54,808 bases of DNA from JAGTRP01 sp035255045 (GCA_035255045.1 DATFAA010000041.1:1-54808), one strand, 5' to 3'; shown: positions 24,701 to 33,357, numbered from the stretch's first letter. Notes: generated by a model not told the origin, from the letters alone. Numbers and translations: made by a program.

Positions 24701-26760
24701 AGCGGCACTCGCCCAAGGCTATCGGCCAAGTTCCGGACGTTCTTCTCCATCGGCCATCCGGCCGTTACAGCGCCTTGCCCCTGCAGGCCCACGTACAGGC
24801 CGTGGTGGATCATCTCACTCGTCGAAATATCGATGCCTCTATCGAATTCGACTCCCGGATTCCCCTTCTTATCCGTTATAACGCGCAGCACGACGTCGCC
24901 AACTCCCCGGGGGTCGGCATTGTCTTCTACTCGTCCTCCGGAGATGTCAGATCGACAGAACAGTCGATCGTCAGCCTGCTCGAAAAGACCCCGCCGACGC
25001 CCATTACGCTCTATCTGATCACACCCGGTCCATCGCAACCCGAGATCAGCGCGTTCATGGCTCAAGTCGGCGGACTCGGATTGCCCAATATCCGGACAAT
25101 CCCATCGAACGGCCAGAGCGTGGAGTCTGCGCTTCAAGCAGCCCTGGAGTACGTGAAGGAACCTTACACCCTGTTCTGGAGCGACGAAGCTCGTGCCTCT
25201 GAACCCACCTGGCTCGCCGAACTGCTAGCCAGGTTCAACCGGCCCTCGCGCCCTGCCGCTGTCGGACCACGACTTGCCAATGATGCAGGGCAGATAGTCA
25301 GCGCCGGGGAAGAACTGGGGCTGTACGGCCCGACCGGTTCCCCATACAAGGGTATTTCGCTCAATTATGCCGGCGATGGAAATACCCTGTTGGCCGAACA
25401 CCATGTCGAAGCGCTGGACAAGCGTTGCCTGCTGGTCCGAACGGAACTGGCGAAGGCCATCGGCGGAATCCGGTCGGATGCCTACCCGACGCTATGGGCA
25501 GCCGACCTCTGCTTGAGATTGGGCGAGGCCGATCCCCTGCTGTGGACGCCGGCAGTTACGATCGTAGTGAACGAATCCCTGGAAGACCTGGAAGACGAAG
25601 ACCAGCATTGGAGGAAGAAGGATCGTTACAAGCTCGACTCCGAGCAACTCCTCTTCTACCGGACTTGGGGACATCGTATTGGGCATGGCGAGTGCCGCAA
25701 CCCCAACCTTGCTCTGAGCAGCCGCGACTACGTGCCGGAAACCCGAAGCGCCCTGACCTACGACCCCCTCTCCGGCACCAACCTTCCGCGGCTCTATGCC
25801 CATGTGGCCGACTTCGAGGGATGCGGAAATTACCGCATCCTGCAGCCCATGAAGTCGCTGCTGTCGAATGCACTGGTACGCGGGGGGGTTGCAACGGACC
25901 CCCTGGCACCCGCCACGATCGCTGCCGGCGGCTTCGACAGCTATATTTTCCAGCGCCCCCATAGCGAAGCAATGCTGGACGCGCTGAAGGCGTACAAGGC
26001 CCTCAGTCCGGCGCTGCGGATCTTTGAGGTTGACGACCTACTGACCGATATCCCTGCTGCCAGCCCCCACGCCAAGTCCTTCGGCCCCGACGCAATACGG
26101 CGCTTGCAGCAAGCGATCCAATTATGCGATCGACTGGTGGTATCCAGCCCGAGCCTCGCCGAGGCCTATGGCAAGCTGGCGCCTGAAGTCCGCGTCTTGC
26201 CCAACTACCTGCCCAATGACATCTGGGACAAGGTTTCCCCCATGCGCCGACGAAATGGGAAGCCGCGGGTCGGCTGGGCCGGAAGCATTTCCCACCTGGG
26301 CGATCTGGAATTGCTGAGCGAAGTGGTGCAAGCCCTCGCCGGCGAAGTGGACTGGGTCTTCTTTGGCGCCTGCCGACGGGAGATATTCCCCTACGTCGCG
26401 GAGAGCTTCGTCGGAGTGCGCTTTGAGCAGTACCCGGAGACCTTGGCCAGGATGGACCTGGATCTGGCCGTTGCCCCCCTGGTCGCCAATCCCTTCAACG
26501 AAGCAAAGAGTCCCCTCAAGCTGATGGAATACGGCATCCTAGGCTACCCGGTGGTCTGCTCGGATGTCGGCCCTTACCGCCATGGTTTCCCGGTCAAACG
26601 GGTACCCAATACTGCAAAGGCATGGATTGCCGCCATCCGGGAACGCATCCACGACCTGGGCGCACTGCGCAGGGAAGGCGATGCGCTGCAAGCCCACATT
26701 CGCCAACACTGGATGCTGGACGACCACCTGGATGAATGGGTGGCAGCCTGGACCAGATAG
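21730..26760 (+). CDS. Giant multi-module glycosyltransferase
   Basis: 1,676 aa from the ATG at 21730 (an upstream TTG at 21700 is less likely). Modules: (1) GT2 fold about 37-250, KISIVTPSFNQGDFLEECI with IIMDGGSTD and NSDD at 121-124; (2) a module about 275-500 with FFGIVNSDIFLC; (3) a second GT2, about 551-760, SAIVSTYASESFIGGCLENL and IIVIDANSPEG; (4) a GT2-like segment about 815-1050 with LQDGDELADRALLMFAE and ILYCDEDEAAP; (5) a more degenerate GT2-like segment about 1060-1290; (6) a GT4-type C-terminus about 1340-1676 with GWAGSISHLGDLELL and SPLKLMEYGILGYPVVCSDVGPYRHGF. It probably builds a multi-sugar chain on flagellin or a carrier. It is the last gene before flagellin 2. Confidence 0.85.
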   Translation: MLSAKLEKLPIRQSRNVYDYKGNILIPAAPAQGALPKISIVTPSFNQGDFLEECILSVLEQGYPNLEYIIMDGGSTDQSVEIIKKYERYLTYWQSEKDAGQYWAIDAGLKKTTGEIQAWLNSDDKYHPGAFKTVADTFMRHPEVEWLTGRPTVWNAKGELIDIRLLHAFSLRDYLDADQHTFIQQESTFWRKRLWDRAGGKIDTCLNFAGDMELWLRFFQESELHVIDALLGGFRYHAAQKTAAGAVKYRQEADALRQRPWSAKRQDPATHREFKGEIATSLVPNNVAGQLPAIKSWQKLGFEVTSINPPEELPLLKGHYPGVRFVTAPRNGRALVGKPCIFIDDMLEHFRDSDADFFGIVNSDIFLCADDGFADFIGRNVADSLVYGSRVEIKGYGSALGRSYHYGFDYFFFDKRLLDVYPKSRFMLGIPWWDYWFPFYAGQAGVPIKRVDSYLAFHVSHPINYRFDQVISFKEHFLELARNSELRQVNSRVVIDPAADDASEKITVNLDHVTDMVRQLIERYSSSIRYETPYAEFTRISLGAPAQSAPYRVSAIVSTYASESFIGGCLENLLSQTIADQLEIIVIDANSPEGEKSIVEKFQARHGNIRYVRTPERIGVYAAWNMAVRMATGAYLVSCSTNDRLRPNALEIMARVLDEEPEVAITYGHSYLTRRPHEGWDNFTYSGEYIWPEYSYRSLLTSPAVGPHPMWRRRLHDELGYFNEEYTAISDQDFWLRVGARYAMRSLSDFTGLYLVSEDSLSGNKARAQTEYRQIVEAHRRAYAYDQWQESRYFTKGMGKRFDALLEERAAKPAFTYFIRHTSPGFEALATTIRSLTSQLYAELKLVVLSPVAAPPGIVGDRIGWAKCPVDEWAAAVNQVLPKVATGNSDQWFSVLQDGDELADRALLMFAETIHTHPDLRILYCDEDEAAPITGFSSPHFKPPLDPDRLLATPYIGETLVLKASHFTEQGGFYNGYPAAEHYDLLLRTLERHSPKAIGQVPDVLLHRPSGRYSALPLQAHVQAVVDHLTRRNIDASIEFDSRIPLLIRYNAQHDVANSPGVGIVFYSSSGDVRSTEQSIVSLLEKTPPTPITLYLITPGPSQPEISAFMAQVGGLGLPNIRTIPSNGQSVESALQAALEYVKEPYTLFWSDEARASEPTWLAELLARFNRPSRPAAVGPRLANDAGQIVSAGEELGLYGPTGSPYKGISLNYAGDGNTLLAEHHVEALDKRCLLVRTELAKAIGGIRSDAYPTLWAADLCLRLGEADPLLWTPAVTIVVNESLEDLEDEDQHWRKKDRYKLDSEQLLFYRTWGHRIGHGECRNPNLALSSRDYVPETRSALTYDPLSGTNLPRLYAHVADFEGCGNYRILQPMKSLLSNALVRGGVATDPLAPATIAAGGFDSYIFQRPHSEAMLDALKAYKALSPALRIFEVDDLLTDIPAASPHAKSFGPDAIRRLQQAIQLCDRLVVSSPSLAEAYGKLAPEVRVLPNYLPNDIWDKVSPMRRRNGKPRVGWAGSISHLGDLELLSEVVQALAGEVDWVFFGACRREIFPYVAESFVGVRFEQYPETLARMDLDLAVAPLVANPFNEAKSPLKLMEYGILGYPVVCSDVGPYRHGFPVKRVPNTAKAWIAAIRERIHDLGALRREGDALQAHIRQHWMLDDHLDEWVAAWTR

Positions 26761-26789
26761 AGCCGCGGAACCCAGTACAAAAAAGCCCC

Positions 26790-26816
26790 TAAAGTTTTCC
26801 CATGCGCCGCCGTAAA
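26790..26816 (+). promoter_or_regulatory. Sigma-28 (FliA) promoter of flagellin 2
   Basis: TAAAGTTT (26790-26797), 11 bp, then GCCGTAAA (26809-26816): a perfect -35 and near-perfect -10 against the FliA consensus TAAAGTTT-N11-GCCGATAA at exact spacing, about 85 nt upstream of the flagellin 2 ATG. Confidence 0.88.
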
Positions 26817-26903
26817 GCTATCCAAGAGATACGGAAATTGCGTCGGTTCTCTAGATCACGCTCCTCCTTACTCGGATAGGAAAACTTCTCTAGGAGAAAA
26901 ATC

Positions 26904-28424
26904 ATGGCACAAGTCATCAACACAAACGTTCAGTCCCTGAACGCCCAACGGAACATGAGCACGTCGGCGAACTCGCTGGCTACCTCTCTGCAGCGCCTGT
27001 CTTCCGGCCTGCGCATCAACAGCGCCAAGGATGACGCCGCCGGCCTCGCCATTTCCGAGCGCTTCACTTCCCAGATCCGCGGCCTGGACCAGGCCCGCCG
27101 CAACGCCAACGACGGCATCTCCCTGTCCCAGACGGCGGAAGGCGCTCTCCAGTCCTCCGGCGACATCCTGCAGCGGGTCCGCGAACTGGCCGTGCAGTCC
27201 TCCAACGCCACCAACTCCGCTTCCGATCGTCAGGCCCTCCAGGCTGAAGTCACCCAACTGACCTCCGAACTGGACCGCATCGCCAAGACCACCGAGTTCA
27301 ACGGGTCCAAGCTGCTAGACGGCTCCCTGGGCACCACCACTTTCCAGGTAGGCGCCAACGCAGGCCAGTCCATCCAGGCCACCACCGCCAACTTCCAGAC
27401 CAGCCAGTACGGCAACTACCGGGTCGGCTCCCAGGCTGCCACCTCCACCAGCAGCCGTGGTGACCTGACCGTGGGCTCCACTGCCGGCACCCAGGTCAGC
27501 AAGGCCAAGGCCGCCGCTGCCTACACCGCCGGTACCGAGCCGACCAGCGCCATCGTCGCGGACACCATCACCATCAACGGTTCCGTCGGCAGCAAGACGG
27601 TCAATGTCACCGCCGGCGACAGCGCCAAGACCGTGGCTTCCAACATCAACAAGGAGACCGGCAGCACCGGCGTCACCGCCAGTGCCAAGACCGAAGTGGA
27701 CGTGACTTTCACTGCCAGCCAGAGCTACAAGCTGGACCTGTACTCCGACAACTCCACGGCCGTGACCGTCTCCTTCACCACCGGCACCAATACTGCCGAC
27801 GGTCTGTCCTCGGCGGTCAATGCCTTCAATGAAGTCAGCTCCAAGACCGGCATCACTGCCCGCATCAATGACAGCGGCAATGGCATCACCCTGCTCAACG
27901 CCTCCGGCGAAAATATCTCCGTCGGTAATGCCGCTTCCGGTTCGACTGCTGTGACTGTCGGCGGCCAAGCAGTAGCCACCGGCAGCGGCACCTCGGTGAA
28001 CGGCCAACTGACCTTCGACTCCGACAAGAACTTCAGCCTCTCCACCGCAACCACCTACACCACTGCCAACACCTTCTTCGTCGGCACTACCCAGTCGGCA
28101 CAATTGCAGAAGGCAAGCGACATGGACGTGAGTTCTGTGGATTCCGCCCAACGAACACTGGCGATCATCGACTCCGCCCTCTCGGCAGTGAATGGACAGC
28201 GGGCCAAGTTCGGCGCTCTTCAGTCCCGCTTCGAGACCACCATCGCCAACCTGCAGACCAGCACGGAAAACCTGTCGGCCTCCCGCTCCCGTATCCGCGA
28301 TGCGGACTTCGCGGCGGAAACCGCCAACCTGACCCGCTCGCAGATCCTGCAGCAGGCCGGTACGGCGATGCTGGCCCAGGCCAACTCCCTGCCCCAGGGC
28401 GTCCTGAGTCTGCTCCGCGGTTAA
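26904..28424 (+). CDS. fliC: Flagellin 2
   Basis: 506 aa, closely similar to flagellin 1 over the whole length: N-terminal INTNVQSLNAQRNM, LQRLSSGLRINSAKDDAAGL, ELAVQSSNATNSASDR, and C-terminal QILQQAGTAMLAQANSLPQG then LLRG. The middle is Ser/Thr-rich and differs by scattered substitutions and a short gap. Start has TAGGAGAA upstream. Under a FliA promoter it should be a late-class flagellin expressed after hook completion, unlike flagellin 1. A hairpin then flaG follow. Confidence 0.97.
   Translation: MAQVINTNVQSLNAQRNMSTSANSLATSLQRLSSGLRINSAKDDAAGLAISERFTSQIRGLDQARRNANDGISLSQTAEGALQSSGDILQRVRELAVQSSNATNSASDRQALQAEVTQLTSELDRIAKTTEFNGSKLLDGSLGTTTFQVGANAGQSIQATTANFQTSQYGNYRVGSQAATSTSSRGDLTVGSTAGTQVSKAKAAAAYTAGTEPTSAIVADTITINGSVGSKTVNVTAGDSAKTVASNINKETGSTGVTASAKTEVDVTFTASQSYKLDLYSDNSTAVTVSFTTGTNTADGLSSAVNAFNEVSSKTGITARINDSGNGITLLNASGENISVGNAASGSTAVTVGGQAVATGSGTSVNGQLTFDSDKNFSLSTATTYTTANTFFVGTTQSAQLQKASDMDVSSVDSAQRTLAIIDSALSAVNGQRAKFGALQSRFETTIANLQTSTENLSASRSRIRDADFAAETANLTRSQILQQAGTAMLAQANSLPQGVLSLLRG
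28158..28237 (+). repeat. Near-identical tract shared with flagellin 1
   Basis: Partner of 11866-11945; 79 of 80 bases identical, indicating gene conversion between the two flagellin genes. Confidence 0.8.
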
Positions 28425-28452
28425 TCCAACTAGGTAGTTGAGGCATAATGGA

Positions 28453-28482
28453 CGGCGCGGTAGCGGACAAGCTACCGCGCCG
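28453..28482 (+). terminator. Strong hairpin between flagellin 2 and flaG
   Basis: A perfect 12-bp G+C-rich stem (GGCGCGGTAGC paired with GCTACCGCGCC plus a closing C-G) and a 6-nt loop, followed by GCTTCGCCTTCT. It probably ends most flagellin transcripts and protects their 3' ends, with partial readthrough into flaG-fliD. Confidence 0.75.
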
Positions 28483-28510
28483 CTTCGCCTTCTAAGGGCA
28501 AGGAGGATTC

Positions 28511-28894
28511 ATGAGCATCCAATCCATCGGCGGTCCCTCGGCTGCTGCCTCCCCGCCGGGCGGCATTACCCCCTCCACCAGAAACGAACCAACGGCTATG
28601 CCACCGCGGCCTGGAATAGACGCCAGTCCAAGCGGTGCCACCAGGAGCGGCCAGCAGACATCACCAGTCAGCCGGGAGCAGACTGAGGAAGCCGTCAGGC
28701 GCATCAAGGAATTCGTCCAGCCCATCAACGACAGCATCCAGTTTTCCTTGGACGAGGATACGGGCTTCACTGTGGTGAAGGTGGTTGATCTGCAAACCAA
28801 GGAAGTGCTGCGCCAGATTCCCTCCGAGGAAGCGATCAACATCGCCAAGGCGCTCGACAAGCTGAAGGGACTGCTCATACAGAGCAAGGCATAG
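28511..28894 (+). CDS. flaG: FlaG family protein
   Basis: 127 aa; AAGGAGG lies 6 nt before the ATG. A disordered Pro/Ser/Thr-rich N-terminus (1-55) is followed by the FlaG domain (about 60-127: AVRRIKEFVQPINDSIQF, DEDTGFTVVKVVDLQTKEVLRQIPSEEAINIAKAL). FlaG proteins influence filament length and are typically encoded between flagellin and fliD, as here. Confidence 0.92.
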   Translation: MSIQSIGGPSAAASPPGGITPSTRNEPTAMPPRPGIDASPSGATRSGQQTSPVSREQTEEAVRRIKEFVQPINDSIQFSLDEDTGFTVVKVVDLQTKEVLRQIPSEEAINIAKALDKLKGLLIQSKA

Positions 28895-28945
28895 ACCTTG
28901 CTTTAAGCAAGCCGATCAAGGGCAAATTTCGAAAAGGAGATCGCT

Positions 28946-30379
28946 ATGGCCATTTCATCGTTGGGAGCTGGTTCCGGCCTGGACCTGAGCGGTATTCTGA
29001 ACAACCTGATGTCGCTGGAGCAGCAGCCCCTTATCGACTTGCAGAAGAAAGAAGCCTCCTACCAAGCCAGGATCTCCGCCCTGGGCTCGCTCAAGGGGGC
29101 CCTTTCATCCCTGCAGGCTGCAGCGTCCGGGATGATTCCCTCCACGGGCCAAACGGCTGCGCAAAAATATAGCTCTCTCTCAGCCTCCGTCGCGGATTCG
29201 ACCATCGCCTCGGCCTCGGCCTCCACGTCCGCCGTTCCTGGCGTCTACTCCCTGGAGGTCTCTTTTCTCGCACAGAGCCAGCGTCTTGCCACCGCCACGC
29301 CCGGCACCCCGGCGGCCAGCCCTTATGCCGATGCCAACGCAACCGTCAATCAAGGCACCCTCACCATAGAGTTCGGCAAGCTCGATGGCGGTACCTACAC
29401 CGCCGACTCGACCCGCAAGCTGTCGATCACCATCGACGCCACCAACAACACCCTGGGCGGCCTGCGGGATGCGATCAATGCTGCCAATGGCGGCGTCACG
29501 GCGACCATTGTCACCGGTACTGCCGGAGCTCAATTGGTCCTCACCAGCAAGGACTCGGGCAACAGCAATGTCATGAAACTGTCGGGCCTGAGCGGGTTCG
29601 ACTTCGATCCCACCACCAGCACCGGCGGGTTCACCCAGGATGCGGCCCAGGGAGGGCGCGCGGCCCAGAACGCCGCATTCACCCTCAATGGCATCGCTGC
29701 GACCAGCAGCACCAATACCATCACCGGAGTTCTGGACGGTGTCACCCTGAACCTTGCCAAGACCAATGTGGGCAGCCCCACCAACGTCACCATTACCCAA
29801 GACTCGTCCAGCGGCATCACCAAGGTTCTCAATACCTTCGTCAAGGGCTTCAACGACGCCAACAAGACGGTTTCCGACCTCGGCGCGTACAACGCCCAGA
29901 CAAAGGTTGCCGGCCCCCTCCAGGGCCAGGCCATCATCCGCTCCGCCCAGACCCAGTTGCGCAGCCTTGTGTTCAACACCACGGCCGGCGGCAGCTCTAC
30001 CTATCAGCGCCTTTCCGATATCGGCGTTTCCATCGACAAGTCGGGCAATCTGTCTCTGGACAGTGCCAAACTCAGCAAGGCATTGGCTGCCGATTTCCAG
30101 GGCGTGGCCAACCTGGTTGAAAAAGTCGGCACCGCCTTCAAGACGGGCTTGGAATCCATGGTCGGTTCCACGGGGACCATTTCCGGGCTGACCGACACCA
30201 TCAATTCGACCATCAAGCGGCTGGGTCAGCAGGAAAACGTGCTCACCCAGAGAATCACACGCATAGAGGACCGCTACCGTCAGCAATTCACTGCCCTCGA
30301 TTCGGCGATTGCAGGCATGAAGCAGACGAGCACCTATCTCACCCAGCAACTCGCCAATCTGCCATCTGTAAGGGGCTAA
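28946..30379 (+). CDS. fliD: Flagellar filament capping protein FliD
   Basis: 477 aa. The N-terminus SLGAGSGLDLSGILNNLMSLEQQPL is the conserved FliD D0 segment, and the C-terminal coiled region (LTQRITRIEDRYRQQFTALDSAI, then MKQTSTYLTQQLANL) is the FliD_C signature. The middle domains are Thr/Ser/Ala-rich. The ATG is preceded by AAGGAG. It forms the pentameric cap that folds flagellin subunits at the filament tip. It is followed 6 nt later by fliS, its usual partner order. Confidence 0.96.
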   Translation: MAISSLGAGSGLDLSGILNNLMSLEQQPLIDLQKKEASYQARISALGSLKGALSSLQAAASGMIPSTGQTAAQKYSSLSASVADSTIASASASTSAVPGVYSLEVSFLAQSQRLATATPGTPAASPYADANATVNQGTLTIEFGKLDGGTYTADSTRKLSITIDATNNTLGGLRDAINAANGGVTATIVTGTAGAQLVLTSKDSGNSNVMKLSGLSGFDFDPTTSTGGFTQDAAQGGRAAQNAAFTLNGIAATSSTNTITGVLDGVTLNLAKTNVGSPTNVTITQDSSSGITKVLNTFVKGFNDANKTVSDLGAYNAQTKVAGPLQGQAIIRSAQTQLRSLVFNTTAGGSSTYQRLSDIGVSIDKSGNLSLDSAKLSKALAADFQGVANLVEKVGTAFKTGLESMVGSTGTISGLTDTINSTIKRLGQQENVLTQRITRIEDRYRQQFTALDSAIAGMKQTSTYLTQQLANLPSVRG

Positions 30380-30385
30380 GTAGCA

Positions 30386-30805
30386 ATGTTTACGTCAATG
30401 GGAAGGGCCACCGCGGCCTACGAACAGGTCAGCCTGACCACATCCATCGAAAGCGCGGATCCGCATCGGCTGATCCTGCTGCTCTTTGAAGGCGCCACCG
30501 CGGCCCTGAACAGCGCCAAGTTCCTCATGCAGGACGGCAACATTCCCGGCAAGGGCGCCGCCATCTCGAAGGCCATCGACATCATAACCAACGGACTCCA
30601 GGCGAGCCTGAATGCCGAGCAGGGAGGCGAACTGGCCGAGCGCCTGGCCGCCCTCTACGAGTACATGAGCAACCGACTCCTGTGGGCGAACATGAAGAAC
30701 GACTCTTCTGCCCTCGATGAAGTGCTGATGCTCCTGGGCGAAATCCACGACGCTTGGCGGCAAATCGCCCCCAACAAGCAGCAACATGGAAATGCTCAAG
30801 GTTAA
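30386..30805 (+). CDS. fliS: Flagellin export chaperone FliS
   Basis: 139 aa, usual length. AYEQVSLTTSIESADPHRLILLLFEGATAAL is the FliS signature, followed by the helical bundle with AISKAIDIITNGLQASLN and LYEYMSNRLLWANMKND. It binds the disordered flagellin C-terminus in the cytoplasm before export. Its 3' end overlaps the next start by 20 nt. Confidence 0.95.
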   Translation: MFTSMGRATAAYEQVSLTTSIESADPHRLILLLFEGATAALNSAKFLMQDGNIPGKGAAISKAIDIITNGLQASLNAEQGGELAERLAALYEYMSNRLLWANMKNDSSALDEVLMLLGEIHDAWRQIAPNKQQHGNAQG

Positions 30806-31067
30806 CGCCGCGCCCGCCCCCTACTCGGCCCTCGAGTCCCTTACCGCCGAGCTGAGACTCCTGGCGGATGCCAATGACTGGGATGCGGTCGCGGCCCGGG
30901 TCTCCACCATCCGCCTGGAAGGCCTTCCCAAGGCCAGACCGGAAGACCGGGCGGCAATCGAGTCCGCACTGGCAAATATTGCCGCCATCACCGAGCGGGC
31001 CGTGCCGCTTCGCCAGGACATCGCCAAGATGCTCTCCGCCTTCGGTATGCCGACGCCGGCTCCCTAA
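30786..31067 (+). CDS. fliT: FliT-like flagellar chaperone
   Basis: 93 aa, small and helical, overlapping fliS by 20 nt. The pattern of a first helix (YSALESLTAELRLLADANDWDAVAARV) and a C-terminal helix (VPLRQDIAKMLSAF) matches FliT-type proteins that follow fliD-fliS and bind FliD. Sequence conservation in this family is low, so position is part of the evidence. An alternative ATG lies at 30792. Confidence 0.75.
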   Translation: MEMLKVNAAPAPYSALESLTAELRLLADANDWDAVAARVSTIRLEGLPKARPEDRAAIESALANIAAITERAVPLRQDIAKMLSAFGMPTPAP

Positions 31068-31076
31068 CCGTCTGCC

Positions 31077-32210
31077 ATGATCCCGTCGGACGTCGCAAGC
31101 CGCCTTCGGTTGATCATCCCGGATCAGCCGGCCCAGCCGCAGCCGCTGACACCGACGCGGCAGCTCACCGACGCCCTTTCGGATCTAGTCCCCGGCCAGC
31201 GCGTGCTGGCGGAAATCCAGGCACAACTTCCCAACGGCGCCTACCGGGCGATGATCGCCCAGCGGGATGTCACCCTCGCCCTGCCTTTCTCCGCCAAGGC
31301 CGGGGACGCCCTGGAACTCGAAGTGGTGGAGAGCGACGGCAAGCTCACCCTGGCCTTTGTTACCCAACGAACGCCGGCAGACCAGGGCGGCAAGGCCGCC
31401 GAGTCGGTATCGGCCACTCTGAGCCAGGCCGGCAAGCTGATCGGCGACCTGCTGGCGGGGGTCGATAGCGAAGGCAAGGGATCGCGGCCGACTGCCCTCA
31501 ACGGCAACCAGCCGCTCCTTGAAGCACCTCCCCAGGACGCCGCCCAACTCGCCCCGGTGCTGAAGGAGGCACTGACCAAGAGCGGCATGTTCTACGAGGC
31601 CCACCAGGCCCTCTGGGTGGAGGGCAAGTTGCCGACCGAGGCATTGATGCAGGAGCCCCAGGGCAAGCTGTCCGCCGGCGCGCTCCCCGCCCAGCCTCCG
31701 ACCCAAGCCGAGGGCAAGACAGCGGCCGAAACCGCCGCCCTGGCGCCGCGACCCGCGACTTCGGAAGCGGCGAGCGCCGTTTCGGGCACCGGCCTCGATG
31801 CCCTGCAGAAGGCGCCATCCCACAATCCCATCCCGCCGGACCTCGCCCCGCTCATCCGCCAACAGCTGGACGCGCTGGCGACCCAGAATTTCGTGTGGCA
31901 AGGGCAGCTGTGGCCGGGCCAGCAAATCCATTGGGAAATCGAGGCCGACAGAGGCGGTCGCCAGGAAGCGGGAGAAAATGCCGGCCAGCAGTGGCAGACC
32001 CGCCTGAAACTGACCCTGCCCAGCCTGGGCGGCATCGACGCCGTCATGCGGCTGCGGCCGGGCGGGGCCATCGACATCTCCCTCGTCACCGACAGTGACG
32101 AGAGCCGGCAGAAGCTCGCCGCAGCCGGCGAAGGCCTGCGCCGACAACTGGAAGACTCCGGCCTCAACCTGACCGCCCTGGCAGTACAACATGGCGAAAT
32201 CCCCGGCTGA
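31077..32210 (+). CDS. fliK: FliK-like hook-length control protein
   Basis: 377 aa. A Pro/Gln/Ala-rich N-terminal and central part leads to a compact C-terminal domain (about 270-377) with WQGQLWPGQQIHWEIE, RLKLTLPSLGGIDAVMRL and LAAAGEGLRRQLEDSGLNLTALAVQ, the Flg_hook/FliK_C pattern that signals the FlhB export switch. It is followed by an FlhB-like C-terminal domain protein, matching that partnership. A second FliK elsewhere in the genome would be normal for this kind of gene order. Confidence 0.82.
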   Translation: MIPSDVASRLRLIIPDQPAQPQPLTPTRQLTDALSDLVPGQRVLAEIQAQLPNGAYRAMIAQRDVTLALPFSAKAGDALELEVVESDGKLTLAFVTQRTPADQGGKAAESVSATLSQAGKLIGDLLAGVDSEGKGSRPTALNGNQPLLEAPPQDAAQLAPVLKEALTKSGMFYEAHQALWVEGKLPTEALMQEPQGKLSAGALPAQPPTQAEGKTAAETAALAPRPATSEAASAVSGTGLDALQKAPSHNPIPPDLAPLIRQQLDALATQNFVWQGQLWPGQQIHWEIEADRGGRQEAGENAGQQWQTRLKLTLPSLGGIDAVMRLRPGGAIDISLVTDSDESRQKLAAAGEGLRRQLEDSGLNLTALAVQHGEIPG

Positions 32211-32493
32211 TCCCCTGCGCGAAGCGGTCGCCCTGGCCTATCGCCAGACCGACGCGGCGCCCCGCGTAGTCGCCAAGGGCCGCGGCCTCATCGCCGACGA
32301 GATCATCGCCAAGGCCAAGGAGCATGGCGTCTTCGTCCATGAATCCCCGGAACTGGTGGCGCTCCTGACCCAGGTGGACGTCGACGAGCATATCCCCCCC
32401 CAGCTGTACGTTGCCGTCGCCGAGCTTCTGGCCTGGATTTACCGGCTGGAGAATGGCGAATCCGCGCCGCCGCTGCCGCCGCCAGCCACCTGA
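32191..32493 (+). CDS. FlhB C-terminal-domain-like protein
   Basis: 100 aa corresponding only to the cytoplasmic domain of FlhB (APRVVAKGRGLIADEIIAKAKEHGVFVHESPELVALL, then IPPQLYVAVAELLAWIYRL). It lacks the four membrane helices and the autocleaved NPTH motif; the equivalent of the post-cleavage segment starts near residue 15. Such FhlB-type stand-alone proteins occur beside fliK and can modulate export specificity. It overlaps fliK by 20 nt. Confidence 0.85.
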   Translation: MAKSPADPLREAVALAYRQTDAAPRVVAKGRGLIADEIIAKAKEHGVFVHESPELVALLTQVDVDEHIPPQLYVAVAELLAWIYRLENGESAPPLPPPAT

Positions 32494-32553
32494 CGCTCCT
32501 AGACCGGGGCTTTTGCTTTAAACTTTGCGGATCAGGCAGCTCATCCCAATCCC

Positions 32554-33357
32554 ATGTCACCGAACGACGCGCCGCAGCAGCAAGAATCCGAACCGGTCCA
32601 TTTCGAACTGGAACAGCACGATCTCTACGGCAAGTACATGCTGACGACGCCGCTGGACATCCTGTTCATCCTGCGTTCGCTGGTGAAGCGTGGCTGCATG
32701 GCCACCGTCTATTTCAACCACGGCCATTCCTTCTTCCTGACCTCCCTGCTGGCCATCGGCAAGGACGAGAAGTCGATCATCCTGGACATCGGCAGTGACC
32801 AAGCCGCCAACCGCGACGCCCTCAAGGCAGACCGACTAATCGTCACGGCCAACCTGGACAACGTCAAGATCCAGTTTGCCCTCGCCGGCGTGCGGGAAGC
32901 CGCCTTCGACAACCGCCCGGCCTTCGTCGCCGCCGTGCCGCCGAAACTGCTCCGTCTGCAGCGCCGTGAATATTTCCGGTTGGAGACCTCCCTCTCCAAC
33001 CCGGTGCGCTGTCAGGTCACCGCCACCCGGGCAGACGGCAGCGTCCATGACCTGGACCTCACTCTCCTCGACATCAGCGGCGGCGGGCTGAGCCTGATGG
33101 CGCCCACCCAGGCAGCGGAATTCTTCCAGGCCGGGGTGATCCTCGCCAACTCCCGCCTGCAGATTCCGGGCGAGACCGTCATCGTCACCAACTTGGCCGT
33201 GCGTAGCGCCTTCCGCATCGTCAGCCGGGGCGGCCAGGAGTACCTGCGCATCGGCTGCGAATACGTCAATCTGCCCGGGGCGCGCCTGAACGTGATCCAG
33301 CGCTACATCACCCGCATCGAACGGGAGCGCAAGGCGAGGGAAATCGGATTGGATTGA
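32554..33357 (+). CDS. ycgR: YcgR-type flagellar brake, PilZ domain protein
   Basis: 267 aa. An N-terminal YcgR domain (about 15-120) precedes a PilZ domain (about 125-250) with both cyclic-di-GMP signatures: RREYFR (RxxxR) and DISGGG (DxSxxG). On binding c-di-GMP such proteins act on the motor or stator to slow swimming. A diguanylate cyclase is encoded at 3249. A terminator hairpin follows immediately after the stop. Confidence 0.92.
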   Translation: MSPNDAPQQQESEPVHFELEQHDLYGKYMLTTPLDILFILRSLVKRGCMATVYFNHGHSFFLTSLLAIGKDEKSIILDIGSDQAANRDALKADRLIVTANLDNVKIQFALAGVREAAFDNRPAFVAAVPPKLLRLQRREYFRLETSLSNPVRCQVTATRADGSVHDLDLTLLDISGGGLSLMAPTQAAEFFQAGVILANSRLQIPGETVIVTNLAVRSAFRIVSRGGQEYLRIGCEYVNLPGARLNVIQRYITRIERERKAREIGLD

